38,432 nucleotides of DNA. It comes from Cymbomonas tetramitiformis. Taxonomy: Eukaryota > Chlorophyta > Pyramimonadophyceae > Pyramimonadales > Pyramimonadaceae. The DNA is taken from contig LGRX02014016.1 in NCBI GenBank assembly GCA_001247695.2, positions 1 to 38,432 of the forward strand. The letters are read 5' to 3'. The position numbers were made by a program, and so were the translations under genes. Below are positions 1-11,639 of this stretch, piece after piece; the stretch's first letter is position 1; the number at the start of each line of letters is the position of its first letter. The notes below the pieces were generated by a model that saw only the letters and a program-made list of their open reading frames with translations, ran no database searches and was not told the origin of the DNA.

Positions 1-3000
1 TTGGAAGTAGTAGTCGAAAAGTTGCTGGATGGCGTAGATTTCTTTAGCGAGTTTGGCGAGAGACAAACCTGGAAGTAATTTGTCTGGTCGTTGGCAAGAG
101 CGAAGAAAGGTTTCGTGCTCGTTTGGGTCTGCCAGTCTTTTGGGTTGGGGCATAGTGCGTGGTCAACGCGGAGCTACGTTTCCAAAATTTGAACGTTGCA
201 CTCAGAAGCACGGGTGTTATTCATGCGCCTACACATGACTTCAAGTACAGGTCAGCTGCTTTTACCCTAGAGATGATTGAAAAACATTAGCTGCAAAAAT
301 ATGAGCCATAAGGTTTGCAACGTTATAACGTTCGCACTGATTTGTAACGTGTATAAAATAGTTGGATTTGACTGAGTCCGTAGCAACACGTTAGATCGTT
401 TCAATTTCTGATAATGCAGACGTCAGCAGTGGTGAAGATTTTGGGGAACCGCCGGCGATTCAGATTTTGGAGAGTATTCAACTGGAGTATAATTATCTAC
501 TTGAATACTCCCCAACTATTTCAAGTTGAGAGTTTTCCATTCCAACTATTTCAAGTTGAAGTTCGTAGGTATGCACGTATGTCAAAAAGTGAACCGTGCC
601 ACGTGCCATGCAGGCATCTGCTTGCATCGGCACTATCGGCTTCAATTGGATCCGTTTACCATCGACGGTGAATCTCACGATATATTATCTTTTAGACGGT
701 CAGGAAAGAGCATAAATGTGAGAGAGCACGACCGAGAAGCACTTTTCGACTGTTCAAGATGGCCCAGTCGATCGAAACAGTCGCCCAATGGAAACTGTTA
801 TTTAGGAATATTACTCATCTACCCTGTAACATATATCTATATGTATTGATATCGACCCGCCTGCGCCGTTGAGTTTTGCGAATGCCATAGGCGGATTTCT
901 TGAGTTCGATTGTGGTATGCGAGATCGATGAGCCTTGTCGTGTGGGGTGTGCGCCACACAAATGATTTGAAAGGATCTGCGTTATTCATAATTCCATAAG
1001 GATACCCGGTGACCGTCAACAATTTCACAGAACATACCGTGTGCCGGCATGTCACTCGAGAGTTACAAACTGTGAAACGGACCCGATAGCACGCCTTTGA
1101 CGCGCCGGGCAGTGAGGAGAAGAAATCCTTTGTGGAGGATATTCTAGCGACTCGCAAGCGCGTATGGTGTGGGTCAGTGGTTGATAAGATGTGAGGATCT
1201 TCCTGAAGGTGGCACGTGAGAGCCTGCTGAAAATATCCCCTGGCATGGGCATCGTCGATATCATATTGATTATTGATGTTCCTCAATTTTGCAAAATTTT
1301 AATATTATTATTATTTGATTTGCCTCTGTGACTTATTGATATTGATTGATGACAGGGTGCACATATCGGTATTGATCGATTTCGCTCCACGAATATTGGT
1401 ATTGATCGATTGCGTTCGAGTAATATTGATATCGATTGGTATGAACTTTCAATTATCGAAATCTAATCAATACCGCTTCATGATTTCGATACCTAACCTT
1501 GCTATGGTTTCTAGGCACGAGGGTTTATATCGGTTTTGATGTCGGGTATCGATGACAAACTGATTGTTCAGTTTTCCCCCATCGATCGATATTGATTTCT
1601 CATAATGCAGATTTATTTATACTAATATTTGCACTCCGCAGTTGATCATTGGTGATATAGACCAAAGTCAGCCTGATAATAGTGAGTATGGTTAGAGGCT
1701 AATCGATCAATACAAATGGTAAACAGTTTCATCTGATATTCGATAAACAGATAATTTCCCGGAGATACATATGTACAAGTATCGATGCCATCGATGTATC
1801 CCTATCTCGCTTGTGGGCAGGCTGAATTTGCACGGGCATTCACGGAAGGCAGGTCACCGCCTCGCCATGTTCGGTGTCATCGGGGGACAGGAGTATATAG
1901 TAAAATTTGGCAAAATTTGGTGCATAAACGATCGTTTGAAGAAATGTGAGAGAAATGTGGGTCCTCGATACGAAATATAGGTAAATTTCTTTTTTAAAAA
2001 TATGGGCAAATCCAAGAAATCCTAGGAAAGGCCTGGCGGTTGTGTCACTTTGTGAGAGGCTCTCGCACCTCGCACCCCGATAAATCGATTTTCAAACTCC
2101 GTCCGTCGATCGATCGGGCTTAGCGATTCGTGGGGACCAGATAATGATTTCACGTGATGCATAAACATAGGCTTCATATAGATGTCATCGCCACATCGTT
2201 ATATCTAGTCAAAAACACATATGTGGTCATGAAAAGTAGGGAAGCCGTTGGCTTCAATTTTGAGGAATCAGCCTATTCACAATAGTTTGTTTCCTCCCTA
2301 CATTGTTTCCGTTCAAGTGTTCATAGAACATACAAACTTGCGAGTCGTCTGGAACTGTCTAACAAATCAGATGCAAATTACAGTGCGTTGAACTCTCCTT
2401 GACTTGACTTAGGGCTCGATGGTCGCTACTGTCTCATCGTTGGGACTGTGTACTTACCCTGAACTCACCCTTTGGATTATGTGCTGGCTGATCAAATGCA
2501 ACGCTTGCCGGTGTGCAGCGTTTAGTTGTCTCGCCAGTCCACATATCACTTACGGCGAGGGACTTGGTAAGGCGGGGGGGGGGGAACTGGCAGATCTCAA
2601 CTGACAGAGGAACAGCGCAGATCACAATGACCTTTTGTAATACAAATTTGAAGCCACATAGCACAGATCTCGCCTTGTGAAATAACTGGAACGGACTGGT
2701 TGTGATCAATCAAAACGGAATATGCAAGGAAGTAGAGAAAAAGGCCATCACTGTTCAAGAACTGTGCAAGACAGAATCCTGCAGGAGCAAAGTTCACGAA
2801 TATGACCCGAAAATAGCTCACGAAAACAGGCATAACTCTCTGGCTGTGCACAACGACTTCGAGCATCCAGAGAACCATGAACAAGTTGCCTTGAAGGTTC
2901 AGGGACCCGACGAGTGGATTACAGTGTTGTGGGCGATGCTGTTTACTCATGGGTGATCAGTTAGCACTTTAAGGTCCTGAGAACCTCGAAAGCACTGGCA

Positions 3001-3190
3001 GTAGTGCCTACCTTTGCGCACGAACATCTGGATCAGTCGTGTACGATGCAAGTTCGTAAACGTGATGGATAGAGGAAAAAAAGCAGATGCAGACATGCAA
3101 ATCGAAACACCAGGAAAACGTTAAGTATTCACGATAGCATATTCTTGACAGTTTGCAGCCGTACACTACCTTTTGAAACTGAACAAAACT
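1..3190. other. No gene recognised; AT-rich intergenic-like DNA
   Basis: Six-frame reading gives only short open frames without family motifs or splice-consistent continuations. Small local repeats are present, including a duplicated 18-bp segment around 512-530 and 542-560 and a roughly 30-bp repeat rich in TATTGATCGATT at about 1365-1430. A run of ten G lies near 2574-2584. An 84-codon hydrophilic frame at 2702-2956 and an overlapping 117-codon frame on the other strand (2597-2950) cannot both be coding, and I recognise neither. Confidence 0.5.
1360..1435. repeat. Short tandem repeat, ~30-bp unit
   Basis: About two and a half copies of a unit containing GGTATTGATCGATT followed by a CG-containing spacer. 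The first copies begin near 1365 and 1395, and a degenerate third reads TATTGATATCGATTGG. The surrounding 1330-1620 is rich in ATCGAT/ATTGAT words. No function is apparent. Confidence 0.6.
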
Positions 3191-3238
3191 TAGTGTTTAC
3201 TTGGACGTTCTCGGAACCCCATTTGTGTTCTCCTTTCG

Positions 3239-3454
3239 TTGACACACATCGTCGACTTAGACGAAGAGGAAGGTACGCACCCCATGGCAACAAGACGAAA
3301 CAAACTTAACAGTCTAGATAGTGCAATGGATACCTTTAAGCAGAAGGATTGCTCTCTCCTAAAAAAGTCTGAACAGGGATCTGGTGCGGAGGTCGCCCGG
3401 CACCAGGCAGAGAGCACCAAGAACTATCTAGCGTTCTCAACTACTGTGCCGTAA
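3239..3454 (+). CDS. Small charged hypothetical ORF (doubtful)
   Basis: A 71-codon frame begins near an acidic patch (DLDEEE) and continues with a lysine-, serine- and glutamate-rich hydrophilic sequence without membrane segments. No family is recognised. It lies about 100 bp from the 3' end of the convergent DoxX-like gene at 3559-4008. It may be an exon of a larger gene, a chance frame or a real small protein. No splice partner could be demonstrated and there is no independent support. Confidence 0.2.
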   Translation: MTHIVDLDEEEGTHPMATRRNKLNSLDSAMDTFKQKDCSLLKKSEQGSGAEVARHQAESTKNYLAFSTTVP

Positions 3455-3558
3455 AGGCATCGACAACATGTTCCTTGATTAAGTGCAGCTGCGATGAAGG
3501 TTTTCATTGAGCTGCGTCAATGGGGTCGTTCCCTTTCACACGTCAGTGGGGTCGATTT

Positions 3559-4008
3559 TCACGCCGAGTGCGATTTTGGTTCGGGACCTAGCGAAGCTAC
3601 AACTTTCCCGATAACTACACCTCCCACAGCGAGGGCCCCATGGCGTAGTACCGTCTGCAGCAAATCAGCGCCTCGGAAAACTGGAACTGCGCAGCTCATC
3701 CCGAACCACAAGATGGCTCCAATGCTCTTTGGGGGAGGATCAGTAGAGTGTGTGTATAAAGCACCTCCCATAATCACTGCAAGCATTCTCTGTGCAAGCA
3801 ATATAAGGTCTGCATCTCCGGAGAAGTTCATTCCGACTATGGCAAGTTCCCACAGGCCAGCAAGCGTAGGAAACCAACGAGGGAACCCTTTCTCAGCGCC
3901 GAGAGTTTTACTTACTGCACCGTGAAGAGCATCGGTGCCAAGGGCAAAACCAGCAAGGGTAAGAACTGAGCATTCAGCGTAACGAACGTACAACTCTAGG
4001 TCGCTCAT
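3559..4008 (-). CDS. DoxX-like small integral membrane protein
   Basis: A 149-aa single-exon frame whose composition fits a four- to five-helix membrane protein. Hydrophobic stretches lie at about residues 10-30, 45-62, 66-86, 96-112 and 123-140, separated by short polar loops. The segment around residues 50-87 (GLWELAIVGMNF, then LAQRMLAVIMGGALYTH) resembles DoxX/DoxD-like proteins, where a Gly-x-x-Glu helix is followed by a second helix with small residues. The length suits the family, which is usually 120-170 aa. Proteins of this class are poorly characterised membrane proteins associated with redox or quinone metabolism in some bacteria; the role here is unknown. The start is the first ATG of the frame. 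The best alternative is an unrelated four-helix membrane protein. Family placement is by pattern only. Confidence 0.5.
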   Translation of the reverse strand: MSDLELYVRYAECSVLTLAGFALGTDALHGAVSKTLGAEKGFPRWFPTLAGLWELAIVGMNFSGDADLILLAQRMLAVIMGGALYTHSTDPPPKSIGAILWFGMSCAVPVFRGADLLQTVLRHGALAVGGVVIGKVVASLGPEPKSHSA

Positions 4009-4354
4009 TTTGTAAGTTTAATATGTGTTGAGAGTAAACGTATTTAGGTTCTTTCCGACAAAATGTTTATTCTGCGGTTATCCCGTTTGCTTCGTGTTTC
4101 CTTTCCACCTATGAAGAATAAATAACTTTTTAATAGATAGACAGGACGAGTGGACCCTGGACCGTCAAATTTTAAATCGAATGTCGAATGTCGAAAGTGG
4201 AATTGTCAATATCTTCATTTATTGTCAATTTTTGGATGGTATCTTGATATATGATCGTTCGATTTGGATGTTGATGATTCCAGTTCATGAGATCAATGGT
4301 CGACTCCGCGTCCGGACTTGACTCGCGCTCGCGTCACGTCATCGGCAATTGAAT

Positions 4355-4428
4355 TCGTCATCATCTGCCGATCATCAATTCATCATCATCAATTCATCTT
4401 TCATCATCATGCGTTCATCATCATCGGA
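4355..4428. repeat. CATCAT-rich microsatellite
   Basis: An imperfect trinucleotide tract made of CATCATC and AATTCATC words, interrupted by short unique spacers. It is simple-sequence DNA with no coding claim. Confidence 0.75.
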
Positions 4429-5291
4429 TCGTGGCTAACTGGGATTTTTTTTCCTGGGGAACTGGCTATGCGCGTGACACATGGCTTCATCGTTCATGCG
4501 ATCATGCCCAAGCTTCATACCATATTTTTTAATTAAATATTTGCAAATTATACAGACGAGTTAAATGCTCTTTATGTTCTTGTTCTAGAACCAAAGCAAA
4601 TTTTAGGCAATAGGGTAAGGGTTTTGAACTTCAAAAATTTGGCCCGGGGAAATCGTTTGGGGGTTTTTGACCCGCTTCCAAAGCCCCCTGCCTTTGCCCT
4701 GCCTTGTTCTCTGCCTTAACCCGCCTGTCTGTCAAATGAAAATCGAACGTGCAACATCGAAGCTCACGTCAGGTAAAGCTCGAAGCTCAATTGAATTCAC
4801 AATTGAAGGAAAGGGCAACGCTGAATTCTTGTTTCTGCCGGTCCGAGTCGGAAGAGTGTTGTGAGCATGGAATCCACAAATGATATGAATGAGGTGCTAT
4901 ATAGCCAGCGTAGGAACTTCCGACGGTAGAGCTGTACACGGTAGAAGTTAGAGATGACGAGAGCTGAAGAAACTTGAAAGAACTTGAAACTCGGCAGTAG
5001 CATATCAGTATGCTGATGCACTCGTGTCGTCGTGTATCGTCTGGAATAGCGTAGGAGTAAAGTATTGCATTTAACTAATGGAATAAGTGCCCTCGCATAT
5101 GTCTGTGTTTTGGCGAACAAGCATACTGATACTCGATGGCATTCACCAGACGGTCAGACTAAACACTTGTAGAAAATACTGCTACGCTTTCATTTGATCT
5201 GGTTGTCACTCAAATTGATCAGTTATTTCGGGGAAGTCCTGTGCACTGCTCAACGTCGCGGCTGACAAGTACACTGTTATCTGTAAGGAAT

Positions 5292-7246
5292 ATGACCTCC
5301 GAAGATCCAGAGTGGAATTTCGGGGAGCTTTCACATCTTGCGGGCATATCTGCTCAAGTTGTTCGAGAAAGCATAGTGGATTCAGAGCGGCGGAAGCTTA
5401 TCGTTCGGGAGTGGCCTGTCCCAGTTTATTATTTGCAAGGTGAAAAGGGGGATTCGAGAGCTGACATCGCGTCTGACACCGAAGAAGACTTCTTGCGAAG
5501 CCTAAGGTCGCATGAAAGTGGTACGTTCCTTCCACTTCGACTTAATGTCACAAGTCGAGTCTGTTGCAAATCATTATGTTTTCGCGCAAGCACCGAGGCG
5601 TTTTGCTTCTTATTACAACAAATAGAAGGCAACGACACACCTTTACTGTGTCTTTCAACCAGAGAAACGACCGAGTCGTTAGTTCCAATTTGAATCAGGC
5701 GCGATTTCTCCATCAATCGGCAGCCCTCGAGCGCGCGGTATGGTTTGTGGATGACAAAGCATTTTCAAATCTACTTGTATTACTTGTGCGTTCGGCATAA
5801 TTCAAATCTACTTGTATTACTTGTGCGTTCGGCGTCGCCTGTCGTCCTCAAATAGTTTGCTAAAAATAAGAAGGCAGCAGTGGCCTACTCACCCGTCCGC
5901 CCTGTTATGGCTTCGCTGCCTCCCACCAGAAAGAATCGCTGTGACTTTGTGACAGTCGCCTTCTTGGTTGATCCTAACCGATGGAACGTTCTACAGTCGA
6001 AACTTGAGACCTCTCAGCTGAGATTTCCAAGACTAGCTTGGCTGTGAGACTTCCTACATTTTCTCAGTGTAAAACTTCTGGGCCTCGCAGATACCTGCCA
6101 AGACGACAATATACTGAATGCGAGGGCACACCTTCGAAACGTGTTGCAAATCTGGATAGCGTCCAAGTGGCCTGCCGCATCCGACGATTGTGAGACCGCC
6201 TCCAACGATATTGCGGAGTCTTCAGCACAAATGATCGAAGAAATACTCGGTTCGTCCTGTGTAATTGTGCTGGGCGAAGGTGCAATGGCAGGCCTGGTGT
6301 TCACGGCGCTGTGTCCACCTCAAACGTCAACTTCATGCACTCGCCTTTCCGTGTCTTTCTTGATTCCAACCTGAAACAGCTTCCTGATGCCATCGCCCTC
6401 GACCTTGCTGGCGTCAGCGGCGTGCCCCGTGCTTCCTCTCTCGGCGCCTCGCTTGAGGACCCGAGAACTTAGCGGCTGTTGGGAACGGGCAAGCAGAGCG
6501 CACCTTACAAGCCCGCGCCGCGGAGGCCCGCCTGACGAAAGTCGCGCCAGCCGCGCGCAGGGGGCGCAAAGTGGACCCGGAGGAAGGCGTCCTCCACAGC
6601 GCCCTGCATCCTCTCAGTGCGCTCTGCTCGCTGCCGCCCTCTGCCTCCGGCTTTCGCAACTTGCTCGTGTCCGACGGCAGTAGGTCTTCGGCTCCTACAG
6701 CTGCTGTCGTGTCAGATGACTTGCTAGCTCTTCCAAACAGCCGTGCCCCGGAGCGTCACGGTAGGACACGAAGGGTAAAAAGCGCCAAAGTTACGGTGTC
6801 AGCAGCATGTAAGTGCAATTACGGCTGAGCGCGATGCTGTTGTCACCGGCAGCGGCACTTTTGGAGGAGGTGTCCAACAATGTGCGGTTAGGGCTGATCC
6901 GGAAGTATTTTCCCGAAGCCAGCAGCACAGTGAAGTATGAATTGCAGTGGCACAACTTTGTCGAGTTAGCAAGATGCGCCCGTCGCTGCGATGAGGGGTT
7001 ACTGCGTAATCGTGTCCTTGCATTAAACCAGTCGGGAGTTTCACGGAATCTGCGCACCGGCCCACTTCTCGCCAGGTCAGGAGGAGCTGAGCGTAGCGCG
7101 CTTTCGCAAGCTGCAGCAAATGAGGCGCGGGCTGGAAGCTGAGAGGCTCCCTGAAGATAACAACCGGCCTGACCGGCCCGACCCAGCCGACGTGGACTCT
7201 TCTGAGGGCACACCCCAGGTCGCGCCTTTCCTCCGCCTCCGCTGAA
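5292..7246 (+). pseudogene. Unknown protein-coding region, spliced or frameshifted
   Basis: Several open blocks with protein-like composition follow one another on the same strand but in different frames. Block one starts at ATG 5292 (MTSEDPEWNFGELSHLAG) and reaches a possible GT donor near 5520. Block two starts at ATG 5908 (MASLPPTRK). Block three covers about 6068-6290 (LGLADTCQDDN to LGEGAMAG). Block four, about 6300-6470, continues in the next frame (NVNFMHSPFRVFLDS). Further blocks are at 6470-6780, 6830-7000 and 7040-7246, the last ending RLR-stop. Some junctions could be introns. The junction near 6290-6300 looks like a one-base frameshift. I recognise no domain. It could be a real multi-exon gene with assembly errors or a decaying pseudogene. 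The stop codon falls in the first unit of the minisatellite downstream. Confidence 0.35.
5764..5834. repeat. 37-bp tandem duplication, two copies
   Basis: A segment starting TTCAAATCTACTTGTATTAC and ending TGTGCGTTCGGC is repeated immediately with a 37-bp period. The copies are nearly identical, so the duplication is recent. It sits inside the broken coding region 5292-7246, and because 37 is not a multiple of three it would shift any frame crossing it. Confidence 0.85.
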
Positions 7247-8150
7247 TATCACACAAGAGGGCCCCATGCGTAGCGCTTCGATCGGTGCTGCAGCTGCCAT
7301 CTCTGCTGAATATCACACAAGAGGGCCCCAAGATGTTAGCGCCCGGACCGGCAAGTGCTGCAGCCGCCATTCCTGCTGAATATCACACAAGAGGCCCCAT
7401 GCAGCGCTTTCTGACCGGCGCCGAGCGCCATCTCTGCTGAATATCACACAAGAGGGCCCCATGGTGGAGTCGGGACCGGTGCCGCAGCGTTATCTCGCTG
7501 AATATCACACAGAGGGGCCCCATGCGTAGCGCTTGACCGGTGCCGCAGCTGCCATCTTCGCTGAATATCACACAAGAGGGCTCATGTAGCGCTTTCTTCG
7601 ACCTGCAAAGGTAGAGCAAGATTTTCGTTGAATATCACATGTGAGTGGGCCCCATGCGTAGCGCTTCGACCGGTGCTGGTGCCGCTATCTCTGCTGAATA
7701 TCACAATAAGAGGGCCCCATGCGCAGCTGACCGGTGCTGCAGCTGGTCCTGCTGAATATCACAAGAGGGCCCGATAGCGCCGACCGGCTGCAGCTGCCAT
7801 CTCGCTGAATATCACACAAGAGGGCCCCATGCGTAGCGCTGACCGGCATGCTGCAGCTGCCATTCCTGCTGAATATCACACAAGAGGGCTCCCATACGTA
7901 GCTGAATCGGTGCCGCAGCTGCCATCTCTGCTGAATATCACACAAGAGGGCCCCATGCGTAGCGCTTCGACCGGTGCTGCAGCTGCCATCTCTGCTGAAT
8001 ATTTTACGAGATAGATCCCTTCGACCAAGATTGGTGGTGCCATTCAACCGGTGCTGCAGCTGCCATCTCTGCCGAATATTTTACGAGATAGATCCCTTCG
8101 ACCAAGATCTGTGGTGCCATTCAACCGGTTTTGCAGCTGTCATCTCTGCG
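7240..8150. repeat. Minisatellite, ~64-bp unit, about 14 copies
   Basis: The marker GCTGAATATCACACAAGAGG recurs near 7241, 7308, 7376, 7438, 7497, 7561, 7629, 7696, 7754, 7806, 7870 and 7934. Each marker is followed by GGCCCCATGCGTAGCGCT and a CCGGTGCTGCAGCTGCCATC block. Spacing varies between about 52 and 68 bp because of small indels. The last two copies (around 7996 and 8073) are a variant about 77 bp long, in which the marker becomes GAATATTTTACGAGATAGAT. Open frames on the reverse strand through the array repeat the same peptide words and are by-products of the repeat. Confidence 0.9.
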
Positions 8151-8665
8151 GCGCCTCAGACGAGTTGTGGAAAGCGATCGGTCCTCGCCATCGAGTGGAT
8201 AAGCTGACAGAAGCTGGTTCGGGACAGGTTGAGTCCGGGCACGGGCAACTCGGGAAGCCACGTCCTCGGTCCACAGGGCTCCAGGTGGCCGCGCGGCTCG
8301 CAGACACAACCTCCGAGGCGCGGCCCGGGTGGATGGCAATGATGCCTGACACGGACTGGCGTGCAGCAGTGGCGGCCGCAGAAGCCCGGCTCCCACCTGA
8401 GCAGCCGACAGGCACGGCCTCCTTGCACTCGATCCCGCAGCCTTCCACTTTCTCGCCACCGACCCACGAATATGCTCCTTGCACTCAACTGAGTTGCACC
8501 GCTCGCAGCACCTTGGGGGCTTATCTAGCCCCAACGGGTGGGAGGCCGTGAGCCAAGCCACCTACCGTGAGTCGTGTTATGCTGAGGCATGCCTTGCCTT
8601 TATCATGCTCTTGTCCATGAAAGCGGTATCTCCAACTAATACTGCCCACACATACCTGTATCGAC
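8151..8665. other. Unassigned GC-rich spacer between two minisatellites
   Basis: This stretch is open in several frames on both strands, as expected for GC-rich DNA. No motif, domain or splice-consistent model could be supported. Its left end continues from the variant minisatellite units and its right end enters the 59-bp array. Confidence 0.4.
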
Positions 8666-9081
8666 GATGGAAGGATGGGCAGTGATAAGTCACAGCTCAC
8701 CTGTCATGAGAGAACAAGGTCGAGGATGGAAGGATGGGCCGTGATAAGTCACAGCCCACCTGTCATGAGAGAACAAGGTCGAGGATGGAAGGATGGGCCG
8801 TGATAAGTCACAGCCCACCTGTCACGAGAGAACAAGGTCGAGGATGGAAGGATGGGCAGTGATAAGTCACAGCCCACCTGTCATGAGAGAACAAGGTCGA
8901 GGATCGAAGGATGGGCCGTGATAAGTCACAGCCCACCTGTCACGAGAGAACAAGTTCGAGGATGGAAGGATGGGCAGTGATAAGTCACAGCCCACCTGTC
9001 ACGAGAGAACAAGGTTGAGGATGGAAGGATGGGCCGTGACAAGTCACAGCCCACCTGTCACGAGAGAACAAGGTCGAGGAT
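8666..9081. repeat. Minisatellite, 59-bp unit, seven copies
   Basis: Seven head-to-tail copies of a 59-bp unit begin GATGGAAGGATGGGC, then contain AGTCACAGCCCACCTGTCA and end AGAACAAGGTCGAG. Copies differ by only a few substitutions (CAGTG/CCGTG, CATGAG/CACGAG), so the array is homogeneous and probably expanded recently. The unit length is not a multiple of three, so it is unlikely to be coding. Confidence 0.95.
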
Positions 9082-10156
9082 GGATGGTCGGAGCTGATCG
9101 AGGGCTGGAACGTGGGGCGGCGCATGCAGGTTCTGGCGGCTGCAGGCCTCATGCGCGGTGCATGGCCTGCGTACAAGATCAGAAGGATCTTCATCACTGC
9201 CGGGTTGCCATGAAGCACTTGGCTCGCCCCTTCCATGGATCCGCGTGGCGCGTGCCAGTCTCTCGGATGGAGCGGAATAAAAGTAATCGTCGCACAAAAC
9301 TATACAGGTGCACGACGCAGACTGACCTGCTTTCCATGGTGATGCCTTGAGGGGTATCTTTGGATGCCCACCGGGAGAATGCAGGGTGGGGCTGCACTGG
9401 CAGTGCCACCCACGGGCGCCACACGGGGGTTGCCAGCTGTGTTTCTCATGCGCGTAGCCAGCTGCGATTGTGGCTTGGGTGTAGTACATGAGGTGGCATT
9501 GTGGGCCTTGCAGTGAGCTTGGCGAGGTACGCACGACGTGGAAGCGAAGAAGGGCTGAGGATGTTGCGGCGCGCTGCTCTATATGCGAGGTGACTTCGCT
9601 TGGGCCCTTGGTGCTCGGGCAGACAGATGGGGTGTCTCAAGATGAGAGGTGTTTCAGAGTTGGAGAATGCAGTATTCTTTTCATCTGAAGCTTGTGGTGC
9701 GAGGCGAGTGGGTTGTGTGGATATGGCTGTTGAAAGCATGACCCATTCACAGAAAATGAGGTAAGAAATTGGAAGTGAGCCGAATTGATATTATATGCGA
9801 TATACTTAAGCACTTGGCTGTGTCGAAGTCAGTGAAACCTTTGGTCTCTCGGACACCTTTTTGTGCACAAACCCTTTAGTAGCCTCTTGGTTTTTCCTAC
9901 TGCCCAACTCTGTCGGTTCTCATTTCCCCAAGAGGCTGCGTTATCAAATCCAGCTTCCTGTCATATTCAGCATCCTATCATATCTACTATCCAGTCATAT
10001 CCATCGGCATGTATTCTTTGCTAAACTTCTGCAAGGCTTTGGCTAAAGGCATCGCTTGCCATCCACATGACCGCAATTTGCCGCATTTTGTAATCTACAT
10101 TGATATACTCTTTTAGGAATACATTAATTCAGCACAATAAAGTGAACAAGTGATCC
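9082..10156. other. No gene recognised
   Basis: Several overlapping frames of 60-160 codons occur on both strands between 9082 and 9740. They overlap one another and have low-complexity composition, and no family motif was seen. From 9740 the DNA becomes AT-rich, with a short TCATATCC repeat near 9958-10005 (TATTCAGCATCC, TATCTACTATCC, TATCCATCGG). Confidence 0.4.
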
Positions 10157-10435
10157 ATGGAATATCCAACCATCCTCGGGCATGACATAATTGGGAATGG
10201 TGTGGGTGTCCAGGTCGGTTCAGATGGTCTTCCTGTGATATTATGTGGAACCTGCTTTCAAAAATTCCATGAAACGTGTTTGTCTGAAACTGAACTTCAG
10301 CGCCTGTCAGAATGCACACCATGGCTTTGCCCCTTGTGCCAACAGAGCAGAATGCTAGCCTCACCAACGTGCGAGGATCATTCGACTGCACTTCATCACT
10401 CTTCTGCCCATCCTCCATATTCAGATTTTTCGTGA
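10157..10435 (+). CDS. ORF with second half of a PHD-type zinc finger
   Basis: A 92-codon frame has an in-frame stop just upstream (TGA-TCC-ATG), so this ATG is the only start unless splicing occurs. Residues 30-61 contain C30-x2-C33-x4-H38-x2-C41, then W56 and C58-x2-C61. That order and the W-x-C-P-x-C ending match the C-terminal part of a PHD finger, a chromatin reader fold. The first two cysteine pairs of a complete PHD finger are absent, so the domain is incomplete. Either an upstream exon supplies them or this is a fragment. The C-terminal 30 residues are serine- and histidine-rich without motif. It could also be another treble-clef finger. Confidence 0.4.
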   Translation: MEYPTILGHDIIGNGVGVQVGSDGLPVILCGTCFQKFHETCLSETELQRLSECTPWLCPLCQQSRMLASPTCEDHSTALHHSSAHPPYSDFS

Positions 10436-11560
10436 GACGTACATCGATGCAAACGAGGTAGACAAGCGCACAATGCTACATCAAGAGCCATGATTACGGG
10501 TTGAATGATAGCTATTGCTTCACGCCCTCGCAAATAATGATCAAGCCTTGCAGGAACACCGGAGTGGTGTCTCCATGTACTCTTCATCCACAGTGGTGGT
10601 GCAGCTTTCCTTTTAAGATTCCTAGTATTGTGTGGGTGATGACTCTGAAAGTCGATAGATAGCATCTCTCGCTTGCTCTTATCGGTGAGTTTAGTGTTTC
10701 TGTTGTATGCATAACAATACATTCTACTCCTAATGTGCAATGGCAATTTCGCTCAGTTTTGTCGATTCCCACCAGAAACAAGCAAAACATCAACCTCCCG
10801 TGTAAAGTGTCCCGATCACAGTGTTATGGAAGTTGGTTTCCCCTTGCTAATTCTCTTGGGTTCACAAATGAAATTCCGTGAACGATCGACACCTTCCGAC
10901 ATCCAGATTCTCATTCAACATTCGCATTATTTATGTTTTTATGGTGTTCGCATTGGCAGCCTTGAGCCTCGGCTTTATAGTCGAAACGAAAAGAGTAGAG
11001 CGGCCATCGCTCGATTGATTTCGCGATCCTTATTCACGCCCATGGGATGCGCAGTAGAGATTTTCAGAAGTTAGTTTGGACCCCTCTGATTTTAAAATTT
11101 TGGCCCATCATTTGCGGCCATCCCGCCATCAGTCGCATCTGCCCGCGCACGGTTGCCGACCATTGGTGGTGCAGACCTTAGCTGTAATCCTATAGATAGC
11201 CAGGTTTTGCTGCGGTAGGTCCACGGTATGCAAATGGTGACGTCTTGCGCGATCATGCATGGGTGCCTCACCGCCGCAAAGGCCTTCTTTGACGCGGTGC
11301 CAATGAACTTTCTTTTGCATTATTTGAGGAGGATCGCCGGTCTATAAAGTTAGAAAACTGTACCAACGTGTTCCAGCAACAAGGCTATTTGGGCGTTTAT
11401 CCATTTACACCGGCTGACGTAACCTCGCCATATTCGAGTTGTCTATATGCGGCATCCCCGCCGCTTGCCGCGGAAATTCGAAGTTCCTAGAGTCATCTTC
11501 AAATTTCATTCCCCCCCGGTTGGAAGAGACCTCGGATGCGCGATACCAACCCCTCACATT
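10436..11560. other. No gene recognised
   Basis: AT-rich DNA with scattered short frames on both strands and no family motif. A 113-codon frame at 10733-11074 was examined and has no recognisable feature. Confidence 0.4.
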
Positions 11561-11582
11561 ATATATATATATATATATATAT
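11561..11582. repeat. (AT)11 microsatellite
   Basis: Eleven uninterrupted AT dinucleotides followed by CGTTATCG. Confidence 0.95.
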
Positions 11583-11639
11583 CGTTATCGTATGTGTTTG
11601 GTTGCGATAATTTTATTCGAAAGGTTGCATATAAATAGG

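Noticed and set aside
2597..2956. Overlapping opposite-strand ORFs of 117 and 84 codons
   Set aside because: They are mutual shadows without motifs or splice context, and neither could be preferred.
7240..8150. Long minus-strand ORFs repeating GALLCDIQQRW-like peptides
   Set aside because: They follow the minisatellite unit, and the unit length is variable and not a multiple of three. The frames exist because the repeat has few stops on that strand.
8666..9081. CRISPR-like array
   Set aside because: The units are directly contiguous with no unique spacers; it is an ordinary minisatellite in a eukaryotic context.
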